A stretch of 6,066 bases of DNA from CAZFVY01 sp964522665 (GTDB taxonomy: Bacteria > Verrucomicrobiota > Verrucomicrobiia > Limisphaerales > CAZFVY01), in the NCBI GenBank assembly GCA_964522665.1, contig CAZFVY010000186.1, positions 1 through 6,066 of the forward strand. The letters are read 5' to 3'. The notes under the pieces were generated by a model that had not been told where the DNA came from, made no database searches, and saw nothing but the letters and a program-made list of their open reading frames with translations. A program made the position numbers and the translations under genes. The number at the start of each line of letters is the position of its first letter. The stretch's first letter is position 1. Shown here piece by piece: positions 1 through 6,011 of this stretch.

Positions 1-48
1 CGACCGGTGGGACTCTCACCCACGAGGCACCCAGCTTCACGGGCGCAC
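1..48 (-). mobile_element. 5' end of a group II intron, probably class C (IIC), truncated by the window edge
   Basis: Read on the - strand from position 48 leftwards, the sequence opens with GTGCGCCCG, then GGGTGC, then GGGTGAGAGTCCC. This order and spacing closely match my recollection of the start of domain I in group IIC introns such as the Oceanobacillus iheyensis intron (GUGUGCCCG, GGGUGC, GGGUGAGAGUCCC). The likely 5' splice boundary is therefore at 48/49, and the rest of the ribozyme and any reverse transcriptase would lie left of the window. Group IIC introns usually insert just after terminator-like hairpins, and a 5-bp hairpin does lie on the exon side at 60-74, although without a T-tract. 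The match is remembered, not computed. Only 48 bases are visible, and domain V and the reverse transcriptase cannot be seen. Confidence 0.6.
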
Positions 49-55
49 ACCTTAA

Positions 56-178
56 TTGTGGCGGAAGGGCCGCCCGCCCGCGGACGCTCGGGAGACGCTG
101 AAATACGGATTTACCATCGGCATCGTCGGCGAAAGAACCCTGAAGTTAACTGACTGGAAAAGCCCGACTCCAACCTGA
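56..178 (+). pseudogene. Possible truncated upstream ORF ending at the gnd start
   Basis: An open frame of 40 codons runs from a TTG at 56 to a TGA at 176-178, one base before the gnd ATG at 180. In-frame stop TAA lies at 53-55, so only a short piece is open. The translation ends TLKLTDWKSPTPT and is preceded by YGFTIGIVGER; I do not recognise it. It could be the remnant of an operon gene cut by the mobile-element insertion to its left, or simply chance reading through a GC-rich leader. The tight stop/start junction would allow translational coupling into gnd, which has no clear Shine-Dalgarno of its own. The TTG has no visible ribosome-binding site. Confidence 0.2.
60..74. other. Small GC-rich hairpin in the gnd leader
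   Basis: GGCGG (60-64), a five-base loop AAGGG, and CCGCC (70-74) form a perfect 5-bp stem-loop. Neither side is followed by a run of T, so it is not a convincing intrinsic terminator. Its location 11 bases from the presumed intron boundary at 48/49 is of interest because group IIC introns target the downstream side of such stems. Confidence 0.35.
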
Positions 179-179
179 A

Positions 180-1604
180 ATGAAGACAGAACACTTTGAA
201 ATTGGGATGGTCGGCCTGGGCGTCATGGGACGCAATTTCGTTCTGAATCTGGCCGACCACGGGTTCGGTGTGGCGGGCTACGACCAAGACCGGGCCAAGG
301 TTGAGGCGTTGCGGAGGGAATCCGGCGAACGCGACATCGGTTGCGCGACGAACGTTCTCGATTTCGTCGCTCTGCTCCGAAGACCGCGCGCCGTTATGAT
401 GCTCGTTCCCGCCGGCGCCCCGGTGGATTCGGTCATCAATGAATTATTGCCGCACATGGATCAGGGCGATCTCATCATTGACGCGGGCAATTCGTTCTTT
501 AAGGACACTGACGCGCGCGCCGGAAACCTGGCGGGCAAAGGTATTCAATTCCTCGGCGTAGGCGTGTCGGGCGGCGAACAAGGCGCGCGCCACGGGCCGA
601 GCATCATGCCGGGCGGGCCGAAGGAGGCTTACGAGCGCGTCCGTCCCGCCTTCGAAGCGGCGGCCGCCAAGGTCAACGGCGATTCGTGCGTCACCTGGCT
701 GGGGCCGGGATCAGCCGGGCATTTTGTGAAGATGGTTCACAACGGCATCGAATACGGTCTCATGCAACTTCTCGCCGAAGCCTACGACCTGATGAAGCGC
801 GGCCTCGGCTTGAGCAATGATGAATCGCATGAGGCCTTCGCCCAATGGAACCAAGGTGAACTAAATGGTTATCTGGTTGAGATCAGCAGCCATATCTTTA
901 ACAGGCGGGACGAACAGACAGGCAACCGGCTGATCGATGAAATCCTCAGCGTGGCTAAACAGAACGGAACCGGCATGTGGACTTCACAGAGCGCCATGGA
1001 ATTGCAAACGCCGGTTCCGACCATTGACCTGGCCGTCGCGATGCGGGACTTGTCCGGCTTGGTAAAGGACCGCGAGCAAGCGGGCGCGATCTATCAACGA
1101 CCCGTCAGACGCCTCGCCGGTGACCGCGAGACGTTACTCGTTCAATTGGGCCGCGCGCTTTTTGCCGGAATGATTATCGTCTTCGCGCAAGGCATGGCCC
1201 TTTTGGCCGCGGCCTCCGAGCAATACAAGTATCACCTCGAGCTGGAAGCCGTAGCGCGCGTCTGGCGGGGCGGCTGCATCATTCGCGCCGCGTTGCTGGA
1301 AGAAATCCGCGCGGCGTTCCACGCCAAACCCGATCTGTCGAATTTGCTGCTCGATCCGGGTCTGTCGCGCCAACTCATGGAGCATCAGGATGATTTGCGG
1401 CAGATTGTCGGCCGGGCGGTCGAGTCGGGTGCGCCGGCGCCGGCGTTGATGGTTTCGCTCGGTTATCTCGACGCTTACCGGAGCGCGTGGTCGCCGGGCA
1501 ATCTCATGCAGGCTCAGCGCGATTATTTCGGAGCCCACACGTATGAGCGGAACGATCGCAAGGGCGTCTTTCACACGGAATGGGAGAGCGAGGCAGAATC
1601 ATGA
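180..1604 (+). CDS. gnd: 6-phosphogluconate dehydrogenase, decarboxylating
   Basis: This cytosolic enzyme oxidatively decarboxylates 6-phosphogluconate to ribulose 5-phosphate with NADP+ (or NAD+), the last oxidative step of the pentose phosphate pathway. The protein has 474 residues, the usual length of the long (dimeric) family. An N-terminal Rossmann fold carries GLGVMGRN at 12-19, followed by IIDAGNS (99-105) and the signature GVSGGEQGARHGPSIMPGG (128-146). The catalytic region KMVHNGIEY (184-192) supplies the expected Lys184, His187, Asn188 and Glu191. The C-terminal tail has Arg447 and His453 in RDYFGAHTYERND, which complete the partner subunit's active site in known structures. One oddity is that the usual KGTGKW substrate loop reads NGTGMW (262-267). 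The ATG at 180 is the only standard start after the in-frame stop at 147-149, but it lacks a clear Shine-Dalgarno. The gene overlaps zwf by four bases (ATGA), indicating co-translation. Identity is very secure; cofactor preference is not readable. Confidence 0.97.
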   Translation: MKTEHFEIGMVGLGVMGRNFVLNLADHGFGVAGYDQDRAKVEALRRESGERDIGCATNVLDFVALLRRPRAVMMLVPAGAPVDSVINELLPHMDQGDLIIDAGNSFFKDTDARAGNLAGKGIQFLGVGVSGGEQGARHGPSIMPGGPKEAYERVRPAFEAAAAKVNGDSCVTWLGPGSAGHFVKMVHNGIEYGLMQLLAEAYDLMKRGLGLSNDESHEAFAQWNQGELNGYLVEISSHIFNRRDEQTGNRLIDEILSVAKQNGTGMWTSQSAMELQTPVPTIDLAVAMRDLSGLVKDREQAGAIYQRPVRRLAGDRETLLVQLGRALFAGMIIVFAQGMALLAAASEQYKYHLELEAVARVWRGGCIIRAALLEEIRAAFHAKPDLSNLLLDPGLSRQLMEHQDDLRQIVGRAVESGAPAPALMVSLGYLDAYRSAWSPGNLMQAQRDYFGAHTYERNDRKGVFHTEWESEAES

Positions 1605-3136
1605 CCACGAAAGATAATCTTGAACCCACGGTGTTCGTCATCTTTGGCGGGGCCGGTGATCTGACCTGGCGCAAGCTTGTGCCCGCCTTGTTCGATCTCT
1701 CGCTGGACCGCAGCCTGCCCGCGCAGTTTGCCATTATTGCGGTGGATCGTGCCGAATCCAGCGACAACGCGCTGCGCCGTCGGTTACACGATGGGGTAAA
1801 TCAGTTTTCCCGTTTCGGGAAAGCCAGGACCGCCGCCTGGAATCAGTTCGCCCGACACATCCACTACCAGCCGGGCGATTTCAAGAAGCTGGCAACTTAT
1901 GCGGCCCTTGGCGCCCAATGCGTCAAGCTGGAGAAGGAATGGGGCGCCAAGGCGCATCGTATCTTTTACATGGCCACACCGCCGAGCATGTTCGGCGAAA
2001 TCCCGAAATACCTCGGCCGAGCCGGGCTGGCGCGCGACCGCGAATGGTCGCGGATCGTAATCGAGAAACCCATCGGCTACGATCTGGAGTCCGCCCGCGC
2101 GCTCAATTCCGTACTCGCCTCCAGTTTTCAAGAATCCCAGATTTACCGCATTGATCATTATCTCGGCAAAGAGACGGTGCAGAATATTCTGGCGTTTCGC
2201 TTCGCCAATCCGATCTTCGAGCCGCTTTGGAATCGTCGTTACATCGATTATGTGACCATCACCGTGGCCGAAACGGTGGGCGTGGAGCATCGCGGCGGTT
2301 ATTACGACCACGCCGGCGCGCTGCGCGACATGGTACAGAATCATTTGATGCAACTGCTCTGTCTGGTGGCGATGGAGCCGATGGTCTCTTTCGACGCCGA
2401 CGAGATCCGGAATAAGAAGGTGGATGTGCTCCACGCGACTCGGCCGATTCACCGCGACGCGGTCCCGCAAAGCGCGGTGCGTGGCCAGTATGGCCCCGGA
2501 AACCTCGATCGCAAGAAGTTGCCCGGCTATCGTGAGGAAGACGGCGTGGCGCGCGATTCCCAGACCGAAACGTTCGTGGCGCTGAAGCTCTTTATCGACA
2601 ACTGGCGCTGGCAGGACGTGCCGTTTTACCTGCGCACCGGCAAGCGGCTCCCCGAGCAGGCCTCCGAAATCGCCATCCAATTCCGCGCGGTGCCGCACCG
2701 GTCCTTTCCGCCCGAAGCCTCTCTCGGTTGGCAGCCCTCCCGACTTATTCTCTCAATTCAGCCCGAAGAAGGGATCGTGCTCGGCTTCCAGGCCAAATAT
2801 CCGGGGCCGAAAATGCAACTGCGCCCCGTGGACATGCGGTTTTATTATCAGAAGAGCTTTGACGCGCCCTCACCCGACGCCTACGAAACGCTGTTGTGGG
2901 ACGTCATGAAGAGCGACGCCACGCTCTTCATGCGCGCCGATCAAGTGGAGGCCGCCTGGCAGTTGCTGACGCCGGTTCTCGAAGCCTGGCAGGAGACGGC
3001 GCCGAGCGATTTTCCCAACTACGACGCGGGCGCCTGGGGACCGGAGAACGCCCAAGCGCTCCTGGCTCCCGGACACCGCTGGCCGCTGCCGACCGAATTG
3101 GCGGGAAAGCCCCGGCAGAAGAGTAAGAACCCGTAA
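1601..3136 (+). CDS. zwf: Glucose-6-phosphate 1-dehydrogenase
   Basis: This cytosolic enzyme oxidises glucose 6-phosphate to 6-phosphogluconolactone, producing NADPH and committing sugar to the pentose phosphate or Entner-Doudoroff route. At 511 residues it has the normal family length. The coenzyme-binding start is FGGAGDLTWRKL (15-26), a variant of the common GASGDLAKRKL. EKPIGYDLESA (155-165) and the active-site block RIDHYLGKETVQN (183-195) follow, with His186 and Lys190. Next come GVEHRGGYYDHAGALRDMVQ (227-246) and then NHLMQ, where His248 is the expected catalytic base. FYLRTGKRLP (342-351) provides the substrate lysine Lys348. I chose ATG 1601 over an in-frame ATG at 1580 because 1601 gives the typical short N-terminus, forms an ATGA overlap with the gnd stop, and has GAGG at 1590-1593 seven bases upstream. 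No 6-phosphogluconolactonase gene follows, although pgl often neighbours zwf. Identity is very secure. Confidence 0.97.
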   Translation: MTTKDNLEPTVFVIFGGAGDLTWRKLVPALFDLSLDRSLPAQFAIIAVDRAESSDNALRRRLHDGVNQFSRFGKARTAAWNQFARHIHYQPGDFKKLATYAALGAQCVKLEKEWGAKAHRIFYMATPPSMFGEIPKYLGRAGLARDREWSRIVIEKPIGYDLESARALNSVLASSFQESQIYRIDHYLGKETVQNILAFRFANPIFEPLWNRRYIDYVTITVAETVGVEHRGGYYDHAGALRDMVQNHLMQLLCLVAMEPMVSFDADEIRNKKVDVLHATRPIHRDAVPQSAVRGQYGPGNLDRKKLPGYREEDGVARDSQTETFVALKLFIDNWRWQDVPFYLRTGKRLPEQASEIAIQFRAVPHRSFPPEASLGWQPSRLILSIQPEEGIVLGFQAKYPGPKMQLRPVDMRFYYQKSFDAPSPDAYETLLWDVMKSDATLFMRADQVEAAWQLLTPVLEAWQETAPSDFPNYDAGAWGPENAQALLAPGHRWPLPTELAGKPRQKSKNP

Positions 3137-3147
3137 TCCGAAACCCA

Positions 3148-3330
3148 ATGAAAACCCCAATCGAATACACCATCATCGCGGCGCCTTTCCACGCCGATGC
3201 CGCCACCCATGACGAGCTGGCCCAAAAGGTTAATGAAAAACTCAGTCATGGCTACGAACTCTATGGCCCGCCGTTTTTCAACGGTGAAATGATGTATCAG
3301 GCCATGACAAAGCCGATCCGGCCAAACTGA
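3148..3330 (+). CDS. Small DUF1737-family protein
   Basis: This is a 60-residue soluble protein with no signal peptide or membrane segment. The pattern YTIIAAP near the N-terminus, then DELAQKVNEKLSHGYELYG (about residues 22-40), PPFFNGEMMYQAM and a final K, matches the DUF1737 family as I know it: a beta strand, a helix ending in G-(W/Y)-x-LYG, then a strand containing QAM or QAV. The family's function is unknown. The gene begins 11 bases after the zwf stop and ends 30 bases before cydA, so it probably belongs to the same transcript. No Shine-Dalgarno is evident before the ATG; the upstream sequence is A- and C-rich. Its coding frame is intact and its conserved core argues for a real gene, but nothing here shows a role in sugar oxidation or respiration. 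Confidence 0.85.
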   Translation: MKTPIEYTIIAAPFHADAATHDELAQKVNEKLSHGYELYGPPFFNGEMMYQAMTKPIRPN

Positions 3331-3348
3331 CCGCCCGGCGGCGGAGGA
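3331..3348 (+). promoter_or_regulatory. cydA ribosome-binding site partly enclosed in a hairpin
   Basis: GGAGGA at 3343-3348 is a strong Shine-Dalgarno, 12 bases before the GTG at 3361, and supports that start. Directly after the preceding stop codon, CCGCC (3331-3335), loop CGGC and GGCGG (3340-3344) form a perfect 5-bp stem whose last two bases are the first two of the Shine-Dalgarno. Folding could therefore dampen cydA translation unless ribosomes finishing the upstream small gene open the stem. The sequence shows the overlap; the regulatory effect is inferred. Confidence 0.4.
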
Positions 3349-3360
3349 AAACCCAATCCC

Positions 3361-4692
3361 GTGACGGATTTTCTCTTGGCCCGTTCGCAGATGGCCATGT
3401 CGCTGGCCTTCCACATCGTTTTCGCGGGCTTAGGCATTGGGATGCCGTTCCTGATGGCGATTGCGGAGGGGATGTATCTCCGCACGCGCCAACCGGTTTA
3501 TCTCAAGCTCTGCGAACGCTGGTCGCGCGGCACGGCGATACTTTTCGCCGTGGGCGCGGTATCCGGCACCGTGCTCTCCTTCGAACTCGGTTTGTTATGG
3601 CCAGGCTTCATGGCAAAGGCAGGAGCGATTATTGGCATGCCGTTTTCACTGGAAGGCTTCGCATTTTTTACGGAGGCAATTTTTATCGGCGTGTACCTCT
3701 ATGGCTGGAACTGCCTATCGCCGCTCCTCCACTGGACTTCGGGGTTGATCGTCACGCTCAGCGGGATCTTCTCCGGCATTTTCGTCGTGACTGCCAACGC
3801 GTGGATGAACGCGCCCGCGGGCTTCAAAATAGCGGACGGCAAAATCACCGAGATTGATCCCATCGCGGCCATGTTGAATCCGGCCAGCTTTCATGAAGTC
3901 CTGCACATGACGCTGGCGGCGCTGGTGGCGACCGGCTTCGCGACCGCGGCCGTCCATGCGTTCTTTCTGCTGCGCGACCCGAGCAATCGCTTTCACCGTC
4001 ACGCGCTGAACATCACGCTCGCGGTCGCCTGCGTCGCCATTCCGCTGCAAATCCTGAGCGGCGACCACAGCGCGCGAGTCGTCAGCCGGCTGCAACCCGC
4101 CAAACTTGCGGCCATGGAGGCGCATTACCGGACGCAAATCGGATCGCCCCTGATCATCGGTGGAATTCCGAACGACGCGACGCGGGCTACCAAGTACGCG
4201 CTCCGAATTCCGCGCGGCTTGAGTCTGCTCGTCGCGGATGATCCCAACGCCAAAGTCGTGGGGTTGGAAGAGTTCCCGCAAAACAATTGGCCGAACGTGC
4301 CCATCGTCCACGGGGCGTTTGACCTCATGGTTGCGGCCGGAATGGCCATGCTGGCTTTGGCCGCGTGGTCAGGCTGGCTTTGGTGGGAGCGCCGCGCGGT
4401 CGCCGAGCATCCCTGGCTCCTGCGCGCCCTGGTGGCCGCCGGGCCGCTGGGTTTCGTGGCGATTGAGGCTGGCTGGGTCGTGACCGAAGTTGGACGCCAG
4501 CCTTGGATCATTTATGGGGTGATGAAAACCGAAGACGCGGTGACGCCGATGCCTTGGATTGTGATTCCGTTCTTCGCCTTCACCGTATTATACGCTTTTC
4601 TCGCCTTTATCGTTTTCATCCTCCTGCGCCGCCAGTTTATGGAAACGCTCGAAGCGGTCTCCGAACCGCCCCCGACTGCGCCCCATGCTTGA
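3361..4692 (+). CDS. cydA: Cytochrome bd-type quinol oxidase subunit I, short Q-loop (CioA-like)
   Basis: Subunit I binds quinol and all three haems of the bd oxidase and reduces O2 to water in the cytoplasmic membrane. The protein has 443 residues with about nine membrane segments (near 13-35, 55-78, 93-115, 122-147, 180-203, 214-234, 317-341, 352-375, 397-422). Haem-ligand positions match E. coli CydA: His18 (LAFHIVF), His182 (HEVLHMTL), Met323 (FDLMVAAG) and Glu369 (AIEAGW). Glu98 and Glu105 in the LEGFAFFTEAIF block are the conserved membrane glutamates. The quinol-loop pair is kept as Lys248 and Glu253 in AKLAAMEAHYRTQ, and GRQPW sits at 378-382. The periplasmic Q-loop is much shorter than in E. 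coli (522 residues), as in cyanide-insensitive CioA-type enzymes. The GTG start gives the typical LLARSQ N-terminus before His18; ATG 3391 would begin only at residue 11. The gene overlaps cydB by eight bases. Confidence 0.95.
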   Translation: MTDFLLARSQMAMSLAFHIVFAGLGIGMPFLMAIAEGMYLRTRQPVYLKLCERWSRGTAILFAVGAVSGTVLSFELGLLWPGFMAKAGAIIGMPFSLEGFAFFTEAIFIGVYLYGWNCLSPLLHWTSGLIVTLSGIFSGIFVVTANAWMNAPAGFKIADGKITEIDPIAAMLNPASFHEVLHMTLAALVATGFATAAVHAFFLLRDPSNRFHRHALNITLAVACVAIPLQILSGDHSARVVSRLQPAKLAAMEAHYRTQIGSPLIIGGIPNDATRATKYALRIPRGLSLLVADDPNAKVVGLEEFPQNNWPNVPIVHGAFDLMVAAGMAMLALAAWSGWLWWERRAVAEHPWLLRALVAAGPLGFVAIEAGWVVTEVGRQPWIIYGVMKTEDAVTPMPWIVIPFFAFTVLYAFLAFIVFILLRRQFMETLEAVSEPPPTAPHA

Positions 4693-5686
4693 ACTCGTCG
4701 TTGCCATCGGCATCTTGATTTCGCTGATCCTTTACGCCCTTCTGGGTGGCGCGGATTTTGGCGGTGGCATATGGGACTTGCTGGCGATCGGATCGCGCGC
4801 CGAACGGCAAAGGAAGGCCATTGCCGAAGCGATCGGCCCCATCTGGGAGGCCAATCACGTTTGGCTCATCCTCGTCGTGGTCCTTTTGTTCACCGGCTTT
4901 CCGACTGGCTTCGCCGGGGCGATGACCGCGCTTAATATCCCGTTGACCGTCATGCTGGTTGGCATCGTGCTGCGTGGTTCGGCGTTTATTTTCCGCAAAT
5001 ACGATTCCGGCTCCGCCACCGGGCAGCGCCGCTGGGGCACGGCATTTGGTTGCGCCTGCGTTTTGACGCCGTTTTTCCAAGGCGTGATCCTCGGCGCCTT
5101 ATCGACAGGTCAGATTCGCATCGTCAATCATCAAGTCGTCAGCGGCTTTTTCGCGGGCTGGTTGACGCCTTTCGCGTTCGGTTGCGGGATTTTCGCTCTG
5201 GCGCTGTTTGCGTTTCTGGCGGCGACCTACCTGACCTTGGACACGAAGGATCAGCCCGACCTGCAAAATGATTTTCGTCGGCGGGCGCTCTGGTCCGGCT
5301 TGATACTCGCCCCAATCGCTTGGGTGGTTTTTCTCACGTCCGAACACGGAGCGCCGGAGATGTATCATGGATTAACGCATTGGTGGGCGCCGCTGCTTTT
5401 GGCGTGGACTGGCGTGACGGCGGGTGTCGCGCTCGTGGCTCTCAGGCGACGGTGGTTTTCCCTGGCGCGAATCGCGGCGATTAGTGAGGTCACGCTGGTC
5501 CTCGTGGGTTGGTCCCTGGCGCAATATCCCAATATTGTCACGCCGGATATTACGGTATCCAATTCTCACGCCCCGGCGATCACCTTGCGCTTGCTGATTC
5601 TGGCCTTGGGCGCCGGCGCGATCGCGCTGCTCCCTTCGCTCGTATTCCTGTTCCGCATTTTCAAAGGTGGGGAATGCCATGGATAA
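4685..5686 (+). CDS. cydB: Cytochrome bd-type quinol oxidase subunit II (CioB-like)
   Basis: Subunit II is the haem-free partner of CydA in the membrane and is needed for assembly and proton/oxygen channels. The 333-residue protein is shorter than E. coli CydB (about 379), as is common for CioB-type subunits. It is hydrophobic, with about eight membrane segments. The family pattern is clear: LLGGADFGGGIWDLL (19-33) with Asp24, IWEANHVWLI (53-62), FTGFPTGFAG (69-78), LRGSAFIFRKY (96-106) and GWSLAQYPNIV (275-285). The ATG at 4685 lies inside the end of cydA, with an eight-base overlap and no Shine-Dalgarno, so translational coupling to cydA is likely. No cydX-like hydrophobic peptide and no cydDC exporter genes follow within the window, so accessory factors would have to be encoded elsewhere. 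No rightward terminator with a T-tract is seen after the stop. Confidence 0.95.
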   Translation: MLELVVAIGILISLILYALLGGADFGGGIWDLLAIGSRAERQRKAIAEAIGPIWEANHVWLILVVVLLFTGFPTGFAGAMTALNIPLTVMLVGIVLRGSAFIFRKYDSGSATGQRRWGTAFGCACVLTPFFQGVILGALSTGQIRIVNHQVVSGFFAGWLTPFAFGCGIFALALFAFLAATYLTLDTKDQPDLQNDFRRRALWSGLILAPIAWVVFLTSEHGAPEMYHGLTHWWAPLLLAWTGVTAGVALVALRRRWFSLARIAAISEVTLVLVGWSLAQYPNIVTPDITVSNSHAPAITLRLLILALGAGAIALLPSLVFLFRIFKGGECHG

Positions 5687-5697
5687 AGGAGCCCGTC

Positions 5698-5775
5698 GTG
5701 AAATCATATAAAAAGACCCCTCCTGCGGGTCAGCGGTCCCTCGTCGAATATTCCATGCGCGCTGGGTGCGTTTAG
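5698..5775 (+). CDS. Doubtful 25-codon ORF behind a strong ribosome-binding site
   Basis: AAAGGAG at 5685-5691 overlaps the cydB stop and lies six bases before a GTG at 5698, which opens 25 codons ending in TAG at 5773-5775. The product would be a basic, non-hydrophobic peptide beginning with MKSYKKTPP and ending in a single cysteine near the C-terminus. It is not a CydX-type or DUF2474-type oxidase peptide, because it has no membrane helix. The same frame is also open from ATG 5674 inside cydB. After the TAG the frame stays open until a TGA at 5857-5859. I do not recognise the sequence. It may be a decayed gene start or chance. Confidence 0.2.
   Translation: MKSYKKTPPAGQRSLVEYSMRAGCV
5701..5731 (-). 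terminator. Possible leftward intrinsic terminator
   Basis: On the - strand GACCC, loop GCAGGAG and GGGTC (complement of 5731-5715) form a perfect 5-bp stem followed at once by TTTTTATATGATTT (complement of 5714-5701). This is the shape of a short rho-independent terminator for transcripts coming from the right, and it would shield cydB from antisense transcription. On the + strand the A-run precedes the stem, so it is not a terminator for cydAB. No leftward gene is visible to the right, so its source transcript is unknown, and the stem is short. Confidence 0.35.
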
Positions 5776-6011
5776 CGCACCGCTGAAGCGAAGCTATCGC
5801 TCAAGACGGCCAAGATTGAAATCGCCGCTTCTTGGCTGAGAGTGAGATGGGTCGGCTGAAAGGGTCAGCCTCCGGCTTGCCGTAGATCATGGGCACGGAC
5901 TTTCTGGCGTTTGACCCGAGCGCGGAACCTCAGCTTGCGCGGACGATCGGTCGAATTCGGCGCGGAATCAGAGCGGCGAATCCGAGAATTGCTGTTTTCC
6001 TCAGCAAAAGT
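5732..6011. other. Gene-poor stretch after cydB, with small hairpins
   Basis: I recognise no conserved gene here on either strand. Three further perfect stem-loops are visible: GGTGCG/CGCACC (5765-5770 with 5776-5781), AGCGA/TCGCT (5787-5791 with 5797-5801) and GGCTGA/TCAGCC (5854-5859 with 5865-5870). A longer-range pair, CAGCGGT (5731-5737) with ACCGCTG (5779-5785), competes with the first of them. From ATG 5889 a frame stays open to the window edge (translation starts MGTDFLAFDPSAEPQLART) but has no ribosome-binding site and runs into the presumed insertion-sequence end at 6012. It may be a gene fragment. Confidence 0.5.

Noticed and set aside
60..74. Hairpin as an intrinsic terminator of an upstream gene
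   Set aside because: The stem is only 5 bp and no T-run follows on either strand, so it is listed only as a hairpin.
1580..1600. Earlier in-frame ATG for zwf at 1580
   Set aside because: It would add MGERGRI, which is not typical of the family, and extend the overlap with gnd. The 1601 ATG has a Shine-Dalgarno at the right distance and the common ATGA junction.
1784..2698. Long - strand open frame of 304 codons antisense to zwf
   Set aside because: It lies wholly inside a well-conserved zwf. Its translation is rich in Arg, His and Gly with no family pattern, which is typical of an antisense shadow in GC-rich DNA.
3715..4311. 198-codon - strand open frame antisense to cydA
   Set aside because: The translation is very Arg/Asp-rich and low in complexity, overlapping the conserved haem-binding region of cydA. 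No start signal or recognisable domain supports it.
5679..5711. Ten-codon ORF starting at ATG 5679 inside the end of cydB
   Set aside because: It is too short to assess, has no ribosome-binding site and shows no resemblance to known oxidase peptides.
5687..6011. Search for a CydX, CydS or DUF2474-type small subunit after cydB
   Set aside because: No frame on the + strand has a hydrophobic helix of about 20 residues in this stretch.
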